This document shows, one piece after another, positions 44,018 to 53,644 of a stretch of DNA of 64,000 bases (the stretch's first letter is position 1; each line of letters opens with the position of its first letter). Made by a program: the position numbers and the translations under genes. Below the pieces are notes generated by a model. The model was not told where the DNA came from and searched no databases. It saw only the letters and a program-made list of their open reading frames with translations. The stretch is from Hydrogenophaga sp. SL48 (GTDB lineage Bacteria > Pseudomonadota > Gammaproteobacteria > Burkholderiales > Burkholderiaceae_C), in the NCBI RefSeq assembly GCF_021729865.1, contig NZ_CP063400.1:4278001-4342000 (forward strand), written 5' to 3'.

Positions 44018-44565
44018 GCGTCAGACACGCCGACGTCGTTCACATCCTGGTGGCGTTGGCCAGACGGTTCAGCCACAAAATGTCCACTCTTCCCCCCCCG
44101 CTTCTCCAACACCCTCAACCCGCTGACCGTCATCCCCCGGTCCACCGCCTTGCACATGTCGTAGATCGTGAGCAGGGCCACGCTGCAGGCGGTCAGGGCT
44201 TCCATTTCCACGCCGGTCTGGCCGGTGCATTCGGCCGTGGCTCGGCACAACACGCTGTGGTTTGACGCATTCACCTCGAATTCCACCGCCACGCGCGTGA
44301 GCGCAATCGGGTGGCAGAGCGGGATCAGGTCGCTGGTGCGTTTGGCGCCCTGGATGCCAGCGATGCGGGCGATGCCGAGCACGTCGCCCTTTTTGGCGTT
44401 GCCGCTCTGGATCAGCGCCAGGGTGGCCGGTTCCATGGTGATGTGACCTTCGGCCACGGCCACCCGGTGGGTGCTGGCTTTGGCGGACACGTCCACCATG
44501 TGTGCCTGCCCCTGGGCGTCGAAGTGGGTGAGCGGGCTGCTGCTGGCGGGGGTGGTGTCTGGCAT
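44014..44565 (-). CDS. moaC: cyclic pyranopterin monophosphate synthase
   Basis: This 183-residue enzyme of molybdenum cofactor synthesis turns the MoaA product into cyclic pyranopterin monophosphate. Landmarks are [55 protein letters not shown] and the final catalytic KAVDRGM. It is slightly longer than usual at the C terminus, and this tail overlaps the glycerophosphotransferase-like gene. It is divergent from the M48 protease gene with 61 bases between. Confidence 0.95.
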   Translation of the reverse strand: MPDTTPASSSPLTHFDAQGQAHMVDVSAKASTHRVAVAEGHITMEPATLALIQSGNAKKGDVLGIARIAGIQGAKRTSDLIPLCHPIALTRVAVEFEVNASNHSVLCRATAECTGQTGVEMEALTACSVALLTIYDMCKAVDRGMTVSGLRVLEKRGGKSGHFVAEPSGQRHQDVNDVGVSDA

Positions 44566-44626
44566 GGTGGGTTTTCTTTGCGCGGTCTTTACAGAAACCT
44601 CTGGGGCTTGGCGGCATCATACGGGG

Positions 44627-46189
44627 ATGCACTCGAGTACCTTTTCCCTTCGCCCGCTGGGCTCGCGGCTGGTGTCGGCGGGCGTGCTGCTCGCTGCGCT
44701 GGCAGCGGTGCCGGCGTCTTTGTCCCATGCCCAGAGCACGGCGCTACCCACCCTGGGTGACGGTTCGGGCATGTCGATCGCGGCGGAGCGGCGGCTGGGC
44801 GACAGCATCGCTCGCGACATCTACCGAGACCCCGACTACCTCGATGACCCGGTGCTGGTCGACTACCTGCAGTCGCTCTGGCAGCCGTTGCTGGGCGCGG
44901 CGCGCACGCGTGGCGATGTGCCCCCCGAGCTGTCGGAGCGACTGGCCTGGCAGCTGGTGATTTCGCGCGACAAGCGGGTCAATGCGTTTGCGCTGCCGGG
45001 CGGTTACCTGGGTGTGCACCTGGGTCTGGTGGCGGTGACCGAGAGCTCGCAGGAGCTCGCCAGCGTGCTCGCGCACGAACTGAGCCACGTCTCGCAGCGC
45101 CACATCGCGCGCATGCTCTCGCGCCAGGAGCAGCAGGCACCCTGGCTGCTGGGGGCCATGATCCTGGGCGTGCTGGCGGCGCGGGCCAATGCCGACGTGG
45201 CCAACGCTGCGATCGCGGGCAGTCAGGCAGTGTCGATGCAGTCGCAGCTCAATTTCTCGCGCGACATGGAGCGCGAGGCCGACCGGGTGGGTTTTGGCGT
45301 GCTGACCACGGCCGGGTTCGAGGGGCGCGGCTTTGTCACCATGTTCGACAAGCTGCAACAGGCCGCGCGCCTGAACGACGACGGTTCGTTCCCCTACCTG
45401 CGCAGCCACCCGCTGACCAGTGAGCGCATGGCCGACATGCGCTCGCGGCTGCCGCTGGCCGACGCGCCCCCGGTCACCGGCCCTCGTGTGGGCGCCGCGC
45501 CATTGCTGGCCGCAGCGCCGCCACCGGCTGTGCACGCGCTCATGGCGGCGCGGGCCCGCGTGCTTGCGGAAAACGCGACCGAGCGCCAGCGCGCTTGGTT
45601 GCGGGTCGGGCAGGCAGCGCAGGCCAGCCCGGCCGATCTGTATGCGGCCGCGTTGTCGGCCCACCGGCTCGGCCAGGCACCGCAGGCCTTGGCGCTCGCA
45701 CAACGTTTGCGCGACGGCGCGCCGGCCGCCACCCAGGGTGTGGTGGACCGGTTGCAGATGGAGATCTTGCTGGCGCCCAAAGCCCAGGGGCTGAACGACG
45801 GCCTGCTGGCGTCGCTGCGCGACCGGGCGCTGACCGGCAGCACCCGCGCCGACCTGTTGCTGGGCGCCCAGGCGGCACTGTCCACGCCCGCCGCACCGCA
45901 TGCGATGGCCCGGCTGCAACAGTGGCTGGTGGTGAACCCGAAAGACGCTCAGGCCTGGCTGACCTTGTCGCGTCTTCAAGCGGCGCAGGGCCAGCGTTTG
46001 CGTTCGGTGCGCTCGGAGGCGGAGGCACGCGCCGCGCAGTTTGATTTTGCGGGGGCCGCCGACCGTTTCAAGGCCGCGCAGTCCCTGCCGGCGGCGGAGC
46101 GCAGCGCCGATGCGATGGAACTGGCCATCGTCGACGTGCGCCGGCGCGAGGTGGAAGAACAGTTCCGCGAATCAGCGCGAGAGAACTGA
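44627..46189 (+). CDS. M48-family metalloprotease with C-terminal TPR-like region (BepA/YfgC-like)
   Basis: This 520-residue exported protein has a signal sequence (LVSAGVLLAALAAVPASLSHA, cut near residue 34), a zinc protease domain with HELSH and the downstream third ligand Glu in MEREADRVGF, then an Ala/Leu-rich helical repeat region. BepA-type proteins work in the periplasm on outer-membrane protein assembly, including LptD, which is encoded 7 kb away. ATG 44627 was chosen because it places the signal peptide at the N terminus. Confidence 0.88.
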   Translation: MHSSTFSLRPLGSRLVSAGVLLAALAAVPASLSHAQSTALPTLGDGSGMSIAAERRLGDSIARDIYRDPDYLDDPVLVDYLQSLWQPLLGAARTRGDVPPELSERLAWQLVISRDKRVNAFALPGGYLGVHLGLVAVTESSQELASVLAHELSHVSQRHIARMLSRQEQQAPWLLGAMILGVLAARANADVANAAIAGSQAVSMQSQLNFSRDMEREADRVGFGVLTTAGFEGRGFVTMFDKLQQAARLNDDGSFPYLRSHPLTSERMADMRSRLPLADAPPVTGPRVGAAPLLAAAPPPAVHALMAARARVLAENATERQRAWLRVGQAAQASPADLYAAALSAHRLGQAPQALALAQRLRDGAPAATQGVVDRLQMEILLAPKAQGLNDGLLASLRDRALTGSTRADLLLGAQAALSTPAAPHAMARLQQWLVVNPKDAQAWLTLSRLQAAQGQRLRSVRSEAEARAAQFDFAGAADRFKAAQSLPAAERSADAMELAIVDVRRREVEEQFRESAREN

Positions 46190-46522
46190 CTTGAGCGCCA
46201 TGTCCACCAGCAGCATCAGCGCCGAGTAGATCAGCGAACCCAGCAGCGCGGCGCCAAAGCCGTTGACATGGAAGCCGTCGAGCACGCTGGCGGCGGCCCA
46301 GAACAGCAGCGCGTTGATCACGAACAGGAACAATCCCAGCGTGATCACGGTCACGGGCAAGGTCAGCACCACCAGCACCGGGCGCAACAGGGCGTTGAAC
46401 AGGCCGACCACGGCGGCTGCGATCAGGGCCGACGTGAAGCTCTGCACCTGCACGCCGGGGTAGAGGTAAGCGACCAGCAGCAGGGCGCAGGCCGACAACA
46501 ACCATTTCAGTAGGAGTTTCAT
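46172..46522 (-). CDS. phage-holin-like/DUF360-type small membrane protein
   Basis: This 116-residue protein has four hydrophobic helices (MKLLLKWLLSACALLLVAYL and three more). It belongs to the YvlD-like, phage holin family 4-like group common on bacterial chromosomes; it is not evidence for a prophage. The last 18 bases overlap the M48 protease gene tail-to-tail. Confidence 0.85.
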   Translation of the reverse strand: MKLLLKWLLSACALLLVAYLYPGVQVQSFTSALIAAAVVGLFNALLRPVLVVLTLPVTVITLGLFLFVINALLFWAAASVLDGFHVNGFGAALLGSLIYSALMLLVDMALKSVLSR

Positions 46523-46633
46523 GCGGTCAGCATAGCACCGTGACCCACGGACAGCACAAAAAAAGGCGGCCACCCGGAGGTGCCGCCCAGTGTCTCGGAA
46601 CCGCTGCGCCGCAGCGGTCCTGTGCATGCGCCC

Positions 46634-47392
46634 TCAGGCGCTGGCTTCTTCGTCGACCGGTTTCTGGCGCGAAGCAATGGCCTTGCCGATGGCCAGCACC
46701 AGCAACGCGCCGGCAATGTGGGCGGTCCAGTACAGCGTGTCGGAAATGACCGCCATGCCCTGCGTGTCCACCGTGCCCAGCTTGGGCATCCAGGTCCACT
46801 TGTCGGGGGTCACGAAGGCGGGGTCCGTGACCAGCATGCCACCCGCGATCCAGCCCAGCAGCATGCCGCCCAGCGTGATGATGAAGGGGAAACGCGCCAT
46901 CAGCTTGATGACGACGGTGCTGCCCCAGACAATGATGGGGATGGAGATCAGCAGGCCCAGCACCACCAGCAGCGTCGAGTGCTCTCCGGCGTTCTGCGCG
47001 GCGCCGGCGATGGCGATCACGTTGTCCACGCTCATCACCAGGTCGGCCACGATGATGGTCTTGATGGCGGCGAGCAGCTTGTCGCTGCCCTGGATGTCGC
47101 CGTGGCCGTCTTCGTCGGGCGCCAGCAGTTTCACGCCGATCCAGACCAGCAGGATCGCCCCCACCAGCTTGATGAACGGCACGCTGAGCAGCGTCATCGC
47201 GAACATGATCAGCACCACGCGCAGGACGATGGCGCCCGCTGTGCCGTAAATGATGCCCTTGGTGCGTTGCGCGGGCGGCAGCTTGCGGCAGGCCAGCGCG
47301 ATCACGACCGCGTTGTCGCCGCCGAGCAGGATGTCGATGATGATGATCTGTCCCAGGGCGACCCAGAACTCGGGTGATGTCAGGAATTCCAT
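46634..47392 (-). CDS. TerC family membrane protein (YjbE-like, manganese export type)
   Basis: This 252-residue protein has about seven membrane helices and the paired acidic motifs of TerC: IDILLGGDNAVVIAL near the N terminus and LVMSVDNVIAIAG mid-protein. The leader contains a yybP-ykoY riboswitch, which senses Mn2+ and commonly controls this family, so manganese handling is the best-supported role. ATG 47392 matches the family start and has a GAGGACC ribosome site. Confidence 0.9.
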   Translation of the reverse strand: MEFLTSPEFWVALGQIIIIDILLGGDNAVVIALACRKLPPAQRTKGIIYGTAGAIVLRVVLIMFAMTLLSVPFIKLVGAILLVWIGVKLLAPDEDGHGDIQGSDKLLAAIKTIIVADLVMSVDNVIAIAGAAQNAGEHSTLLVVLGLLISIPIIVWGSTVVIKLMARFPFIITLGGMLLGWIAGGMLVTDPAFVTPDKWTWMPKLGTVDTQGMAVISDTLYWTAHIAGALLVLAIGKAIASRQKPVDEEASA

Positions 47393-47566
47393 GTGGTCCT
47401 CGTGTGGTTGTTGTCCGGTCCTGACCAGGGCCGCGCAGCAGTCGCTGGCGGCTCGCTTCGCGCACGGTGCCCTTGCAACAGCAAACACCAACGCAAGGGC
47501 AGGCAGGCCTTGATCGGCCCGGGTGGGCCTATCAAAGGTCTTGCTCAGTCGGGTGACGGATCACCT

Positions 47567-47678
47567 GACTCGAACCGCCGGAAGCTTGGGGCTTCGTGTT
47601 GACGACGGTTCGAACGGCTGGATGGGACGGCCCGCGCTGGCCCGCCACCCCCGCCGGAGAGCTACTCCCCTTCGAGTC
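47567..47678 (-). ncRNA. yybP-ykoY family manganese riboswitch
   Basis: Read on the minus strand, the outer helix is GACTCGAA (47678-47671) with TTCGAGTC (47574-47567). Directly after the 5' arm is the family hallmark GGGGAGTAGC (47670-47661), and in the second internal region CGTCAACACG. About 112 bases lie between the helix ends, the usual size. A GGTGA-TCCG-TCACC hairpin follows downstream. It lies about 175 bases before the TerC-family start codon, as expected for this class. Confidence 0.85.
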
Positions 47679-47810
47679 CGGCGATTGTAAGGGCCCCCAC
47701 CTGTCCATGGCTGTCGTTGGAGATAAGCACTTTCCACAGCACCGTCGGGGCTCTCGTGGCGAATCCCTGTGCGCCTCAGGGGTGGGCACGCTGGCTATGA
47801 TCGCCCTCCC

Positions 47811-48212
47811 ATGGCCGGCATCCACATCACCGACATCGAAGCCGCGATCAATTTCTGGCGTGAGCGCTCACCCTCGCCCGAGGGTATGGCTTTGGGGCCT
47901 GAGCTGCGAGCCCTGGCTCAGGTGTACGCGCTGATGGTGTATCTCCGCGAAAGCGAGGCCGACGAAGGCACCCTGCCAGACCCGGCGCGCGAGGCCTGGC
48001 TGGCGTGGTTTCAGAGCACACCCGACACGCCCTGCATCGCCATCTGCTCGACCAGCCAGGGCGACGACACCTGCAAGGGTTGCGGCCGCAGTTTCGACGA
48101 GGTGCAGCACTGGACCGTGATGAGCCCGAGCGAAAAACGCGTCGTCTGGCGCCGCATCACGCAAGAGGCCAGCGCCTGGCGCTTCAACCGCTACGCCGAG
48201 CGGGCTCGGTAG
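47811..48212 (+). CDS. DUF3717-DUF1289 fusion protein
   Basis: The 133 residues form two small domains. The N-terminal DUF3717 (IHITDIEAAINFWRER) is known mainly from Burkholderiales. The C-terminal DUF1289 has the Cys cluster CIAICSTSQGDDTCKGCGRS and HWTVMSPSEKRVVWRRI, probably a metal-binding knuckle. The function is unknown. It stands alone, divergent from the TerC riboswitch leader. Confidence 0.85.
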   Translation: MAGIHITDIEAAINFWRERSPSPEGMALGPELRALAQVYALMVYLRESEADEGTLPDPAREAWLAWFQSTPDTPCIAICSTSQGDDTCKGCGRSFDEVQHWTVMSPSEKRVVWRRITQEASAWRFNRYAERAR

Positions 48213-48417
48213 CTGGGCTCCCCCCGCGCCGCCTGCGGCGTCACCCCCCAGGGGGCGATGCGAGTGGCCCGGCAAAGCCGGTTCCACCGCATCCTGGGTG
48301 AAGTCACTTTGCGCCGGAAGGGGAGTTTGCCCCAGGGCACCGCCGGGCCGGCTTTGCCGGACGGCCAGTGCCGCCCCCCTCGGGGGGTGACGCCGCAGGC
48401 GGCGCGGGGGGAGCCTA
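48213..48417. repeat. two inverted GC-rich repeat copies between convergent genes (copies E and E')
   Basis: The left copy (48219-48284) starts right after the DUF3717/DUF1289 stop: C-run, GCGCCGCCTGCGGCG, CCCCCCAGGGGGC, GTGGCCCGGCAAAGCCGG. The right copy (48337-48413) is the mirror image and ends at the stop of the ODP-like gene. The pair shows the rule in this window: the C-run/GCGCCGC end faces the stop codon of the adjacent gene. Confidence 0.85.
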
Positions 48418-49185
48418 TCAAGCCGGCACGGCGTAGTTGGCCTGGGTCAGGTGGTCCACACCGCAGGACAGGTCGCCGATCCAGGCCAGGAACTCGGGAA
48501 TGGCGTCACCCACCAGGGGCGCGCCGTGCTGGGGCACGATCATTTCGATCGGCAACGTGCGCGCCATGTTCACCCAGAGGCGCAGCACCTTCTGCGAGAC
48601 CATGTAGCGCCGGTGAAAGGCTTCCATGCGGGGCAGGTGGGGCGCCAGGCTGGTGATCCGCTGTCCCGCTTCGGCCGACGTGCCCAGAGAGACGCCCAGG
48701 TCACCCGAAAACAGGATGCGGCTGACCGGGTCCCAGAACTGGAAGTTGCCCTCCGAGTGCATGAAATGCGCGGGCAGCGCCACGATTTCGCTGCGCCCCA
48801 GCGGAATGCGCATGCCGGGGTCGGGAATGCCCACGATGCGCCCGGCCGTCTTGCCCGGTTTGCAGAAATGCGGCGCAAACCGTTCCCAGAGGCGCGAGAT
48901 GAAGAGGGTGGCCTGGGTGCTGGTCATCCAGCGGTCGAGCGAGGCGATGATGTCCGGATCGGCGTGCGAGGCCAGGATCTCGGTGAGCTTGCTGGGCGGA
49001 AAGTAGCGACCGATGGTGAGCAGCAGCTCGTTGTAGGCCATGTTGCCGCCCGGGTCGATGATCGCGCCCTGCTGCTCGTCGATCACGAGAAACTGGTTGG
49101 CTTGAACCGCTTCGCCGCCCTCGTCGCTCAGGTGGGCGAACATCAGGCACACATGGCCATTCTTGTTGTACAGCTCGATGGCCAT
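48418..49185 (-). CDS. MBL-fold oxygen-binding di-iron protein (ODP/FprA-like, flavodoxin domain absent)
   Basis: The 255 residues form an MBL-fold domain of the flavo-diiron (FprA/ODP) type: IIDPGGNMAYNELL, ILASHADPDIIAS (His/Asp ligands), HFMHSEGNFQFWDP and ILFSGDLGVSLG. It lacks the flavodoxin half of true flavodiiron NO/O2 reductases, so it more resembles stand-alone oxygen-sensing or -binding ODP proteins. An FNR-like box lies upstream. ATG 49185 has a good GGAGAA ribosome site. Confidence 0.8.
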   Translation of the reverse strand: MAIELYNKNGHVCLMFAHLSDEGGEAVQANQFLVIDEQQGAIIDPGGNMAYNELLLTIGRYFPPSKLTEILASHADPDIIASLDRWMTSTQATLFISRLWERFAPHFCKPGKTAGRIVGIPDPGMRIPLGRSEIVALPAHFMHSEGNFQFWDPVSRILFSGDLGVSLGTSAEAGQRITSLAPHLPRMEAFHRRYMVSQKVLRLWVNMARTLPIEMIVPQHGAPLVGDAIPEFLAWIGDLSCGVDHLTQANYAVPA

Positions 49186-49265
49186 GAATATTTTCTCCAA
49201 CGATGAAATCAACCGGTGGTGCGGCGCGGCATCGCCACTGACGGACGACTTCAGGGGGTCAATGT

Positions 49266-49280
49266 AGGTGTCCGACACCT
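49266..49280. promoter_or_regulatory. palindrome AGGTGTC-C-GACACCT
   Basis: A perfect 7+1+7 dyad lies 80 bases upstream of the ODP-like gene and 9 bases from the FNR-like box. It is a candidate operator; the regulator is unknown. Confidence 0.5.
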
Positions 49281-49288
49281 GCACCGAC

Positions 49289-49302
49289 TTGAGCCATGTC
49301 AA
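49289..49302. promoter_or_regulatory. FNR/CRP-family-like box
   Basis: TTGAGCCATGTCAA matches the FNR consensus TTGAT-N4-ATCAA except at the two inner positions and keeps dyad spacing. It sits about 104 bases upstream of the ODP-like start codon, so oxygen-responsive control of an oxygen-binding protein is plausible. Confidence 0.5.
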
Positions 49303-49362
49303 GTCACGGTGCACTGCGCCCTGAAAAACGCTGGAAACGAGCGAAAAATGACAAAAACGAGC

Positions 49363-49390
49363 AAAAAAAGCCGGCCGCAAAGGGCCGGCT
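49363..49390 (-). terminator. rho-independent terminator of purB
   Basis: On the minus strand AGCCGGCC-(6)-GGCCGGCT is followed by seven T. It lies 20 bases after the purB stop. Confidence 0.93.
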
Positions 49391-49410
49391 GCTGGTTGAG
49401 CTGCGCGAAC

Positions 49411-50880
<1,470 letters not shown>

Positions 50881-50946
50881 TCAGCGCAAGCCAAGCGACG
50901 GCTGGCTAAAATGGCCGGCCCAGGGACCCCCACTCACACGCAACCC

Positions 50947-51561
50947 ATGAAACTCATCGGCGCCATCACCAGCCCTTACGTGCGCAAAGTGCGCATCGTC
51001 ATGGCCGAGAAGAAGCTGGACTACCAGTTCCTGCCGGAAGACGTGTGGTCGGCAGACACCAAGATCGCCACTTCCAACCCGCTCGGCAAGGTGCCCTGTC
51101 TGGTGATGGAGGGCGGCGAAGCGGTGTTCGACTCGCGCGTGATCGTGGAATACCTCGACACGCTGTCGCCGGTGGGCAAACTGATCCCGGTGCAGGGCCG
51201 CGAGCGCGCCGAGGTCAAGACCTGGGAAGCGCTGGCCGACGGGGTGCTCGACGCGGCCATCCTGGCGCGGCTCGAATCGACCTGGGCCGGGCGCAGCGCC
51301 GAGCAGCGCTCGCAGGCCTGGATCGACCGCCAGATGGCCAAGATCGATGCCGCCCTGAAAGCCATGGGACAGGGCCTGGGCGACAAGCCTTTCTGTTCGG
51401 GCATTCACCTGAGCCTGTCCGACATCGCGGTGGGCTGCGCCCTGGGTTACCTCGACTTCCGCTTCCCGGACATCGACTGGCGCACCGCACACCCCAACCT
51501 GGTCAAGCTCAGCGACAAGCTGGCGCTGCGCCAGAGCTTTGCGGACACCAGGCCGGATTGA
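50947..51561 (+). CDS. glutathione S-transferase family protein
   Basis: This 204-residue cytosolic protein has an N-terminal thioredoxin-fold domain (MKLIGAITSPYVRKVRIVM, NPLGKVPCLV, FDSRVIVEYLD) and an all-helical C-terminal domain (LSDIAVGCALGYLDFRFPD). Ser9, in the SPY motif, is the likely glutathione-activating residue. ATG 50947 gives the typical beta strand start. It is usually a detoxification enzyme; the substrate is unknown. Confidence 0.9.
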   Translation: MKLIGAITSPYVRKVRIVMAEKKLDYQFLPEDVWSADTKIATSNPLGKVPCLVMEGGEAVFDSRVIVEYLDTLSPVGKLIPVQGRERAEVKTWEALADGVLDAAILARLESTWAGRSAEQRSQAWIDRQMAKIDAALKAMGQGLGDKPFCSGIHLSLSDIAVGCALGYLDFRFPDIDWRTAHPNLVKLSDKLALRQSFADTRPD

Positions 51562-51589
51562 CCTCCAGCGCCACGCCCCACGCCTGAGC

Positions 51590-51647
51590 AGAGGGCTCGC
51601 CACCACACTCTGGCGGCCTGGCAGAACCGGTCGGGCGGTGCCCTCGG
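51590..51647. repeat. degenerate GC-rich repeat copy F between GST and rsmE
   Basis: GGCAGAACCGGTCGGGCGGT followed by GCCCTCGG resembles the CCGGCAAAGCCGGCCCGGCGG segment of copy C (compared in parts), ending at the rsmE stop. The C-run and first stem are lost. Confidence 0.4.
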
Positions 51648-52367
51648 TTAGACCGACAAGGCCAGCGCGAGCAAGGCGGCGGTTTCAGCACGAAGCACAC
51701 GCGGCCCCAGCGTCACCGGCAGGAACCCCGCAGCCCTTGCCTGGGCATCTTCGCTGGGTGACAGTCCACCTTCAGGACCACTGAGAAAACACACCGACAC
51801 GTCGGCGGGCACGCCCGCCAGCACCTCGGCAAGGGGTTTTGAACCTTCGGCGAGGGACAACACGCAGCGCAGGGAGGCGACACCGTGGGAGCGACCGATC
51901 CACGCAGCGAGATCGCTCACCGGCAGCACCTCAGGCACGCGGTTGCCGCCGCATTGCTCACACGCTGCCACAGCCACCTGTTGCCAGTGGCCCTGCTTCT
52001 TCGTTGCACGTTCGCCTGAGAGGCGCAGCACGCTGTGCGCGGTGTGCAGCGGCTGCACGCTGGCCACGCCAAGCTCGGCGGCTTTCTCCACCAGCCAGTC
52101 CATGCGGTCGTTGGCGGGCATGCCGAGCGCCAGGTGCACTCGGCGGCGGGTTTCGCGTTCCAGCGGCTGGTGGCTGTCCACATGCACGGCCACATCAGCG
52201 CGGCCCATGCGCAGGATGGTGGCGCTGTGTTCGCCACCCTCGCCGTTGAACAGCGTGATCACGCCGCCGGGCTGCAGGCGCAGCACCTGCACATGTCGCG
52301 CCGCCGCAGCGGGCAACTCCAGTTCGGCGCCAACGGTCAGCGGGACGGGGCAGTGAAAGCGCGCCAT
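51648..52367 (-). CDS. rsmE: 16S rRNA (uracil-1498-N3)-methyltransferase
   Basis: This 239-residue SPOUT-fold enzyme methylates U1498 of 16S rRNA in the assembled small subunit. Marks are the N-terminal PUA-like region and the knot motifs MDWLVEKAAELGV, LSGPEGGLSPSED and LGPRVLRAETAALLAL. It follows amgK after 10 bases on the same strand. Confidence 0.94.
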   Translation of the reverse strand: MARFHCPVPLTVGAELELPAAAARHVQVLRLQPGGVITLFNGEGGEHSATILRMGRADVAVHVDSHQPLERETRRRVHLALGMPANDRMDWLVEKAAELGVASVQPLHTAHSVLRLSGERATKKQGHWQQVAVAACEQCGGNRVPEVLPVSDLAAWIGRSHGVASLRCVLSLAEGSKPLAEVLAGVPADVSVCFLSGPEGGLSPSEDAQARAAGFLPVTLGPRVLRAETAALLALALSV

Positions 52368-52377
52368 GCGTTCGCAC

Positions 52378-53469
52378 TCAGACCCGACCGAAGGCGTAGC
52401 CCGAAGCGGCCTCGAAGCCTTCGACTTTGTCGATCAGTTGCAGAAACGGACCCAGCTCGCGGTAGCGGTGCGTGGTGTGGCGGATGTAGTCGATGAAGCG
52501 CGGCGCGTCGGCCAGGTATCTGGGTTTGCCGTCGCGCAGCGTCAGCCGCGCGAAGATGCCGGCCACCTTCAGGTGCCGCTGCAGGCCCATCCATTCCACC
52601 GCACGGTAGAAGGCACCGAAGTCGCTGTGCCAGTCCTCAAAGTCCATCAGCCCGGCCTTGCGGGCCTTTTCCCAGTAGCGGATGGTGATGTCGATGACGA
52701 AATCCTCTTCCCAGGTCAGGAAGGCGTCGCGCATCAGGCTGGCGATGTCGTAGGTGATGGGGCCGTAGACCGCGTCCTGGAAATCGAGCACGCCGAGCTG
52801 CTGGGCCGGAGAGCTGCCGGGCTGGGTGGGGATCATCAGGTTGCGAGGCATGAAGTCGCGGTGCACGTAGACGCTGGGCGCTGCGAGGGTGCGTTTCACG
52901 ATGCTGTCGAAGGCTTTGCTCAGCGTCTCGGCGTCCTTGCCTTGCAGCGCGGTCTGGCGGTGTTGCACCAGGTACCAGTCGGGGAAGAGTTGCAGCTCAC
53001 GGCGCAGCAAGGGCTCATCGTAGGCCGGCAGCACGCCAGGCCTGGAAGCCAGCTGCCAGGCCAGCAGCGTGTCCAGCGCCTGCAGGTAGCGCGCGTGGTT
53101 GGCCGCGGAGCTCTCGGGCTGGATCTGCTCCATCATGGTCTGCGTGCCCAGGTCCTGCAGCAGCATGAAACCCTGGGGTTCGTCCCAGTCCAGAATTTTC
53201 GGCACCAGCAGGCCGGCGTCCTGCATCAGGCCGGCCACGTGCACGAAGGGCTGACAATTTTCTTTGTCCGGGGGCGCGTCCATGACGATGCGGCTGCCGC
53301 CGCCCACCGCGTCCACACGCAGGTAGCGCCGAAAACTGGCGTCGGCCGAGGCCGGTCGCAGGGATGCGGGCATCAGCCCCTGGGCACTCGCGATGCCCCC
53401 CAGCCAGGCGTTGAAAGCGGCCTCGCGCTGCGGATCGGTCCAGGCGACGGCGGGTGAGGATGGTGTCAT
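52378..53469 (-). CDS. amgK: cell-wall amino-sugar anomeric kinase (aminoglycoside phosphotransferase family)
   Basis: This 363-residue APH-fold kinase has ATP-binding and catalytic motifs: RIVMDAPP, the Brenner-type motif VHRDFMPRNLM (catalytic Asp) and the metal Asp in LDFQDAVYGP. AmgK phosphorylates N-acetylmuramic acid/GlcNAc at the anomeric position for peptidoglycan recycling and is typically divergent from lptD, as here. Its usual partner murU (nucleotidyltransferase) is not beside it; rsmE is. The gap to lptD is 175 bases. Confidence 0.85.
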   Translation of the reverse strand: MTPSSPAVAWTDPQREAAFNAWLGGIASAQGLMPASLRPASADASFRRYLRVDAVGGGSRIVMDAPPDKENCQPFVHVAGLMQDAGLLVPKILDWDEPQGFMLLQDLGTQTMMEQIQPESSAANHARYLQALDTLLAWQLASRPGVLPAYDEPLLRRELQLFPDWYLVQHRQTALQGKDAETLSKAFDSIVKRTLAAPSVYVHRDFMPRNLMIPTQPGSSPAQQLGVLDFQDAVYGPITYDIASLMRDAFLTWEEDFVIDITIRYWEKARKAGLMDFEDWHSDFGAFYRAVEWMGLQRHLKVAGIFARLTLRDGKPRYLADAPRFIDYIRHTTHRYRELGPFLQLIDKVEGFEAASGYAFGRV

Positions 53470-53644
53470 GAAGCGGGGTGGTTGGTGCGCGCGGATGCGA
53501 GGTGGCGTGCCGGATGACAGGCATAGGATAATGACCGGAGATTCTACAAATCCACTGTCGGCGGTATTCCTCCGCGCGCAGTCTGTGGCTCCTCCGTTAC
53601 CGTGCGGTCGGGCTGTGTGTCACCAGCATTGAGAGACGGCCGTT

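Noticed and set aside
46172..46522. Prophage remnant (holin-like protein)
   Set aside because: This family is a common chromosomal membrane protein, and there are no other phage genes nearby.
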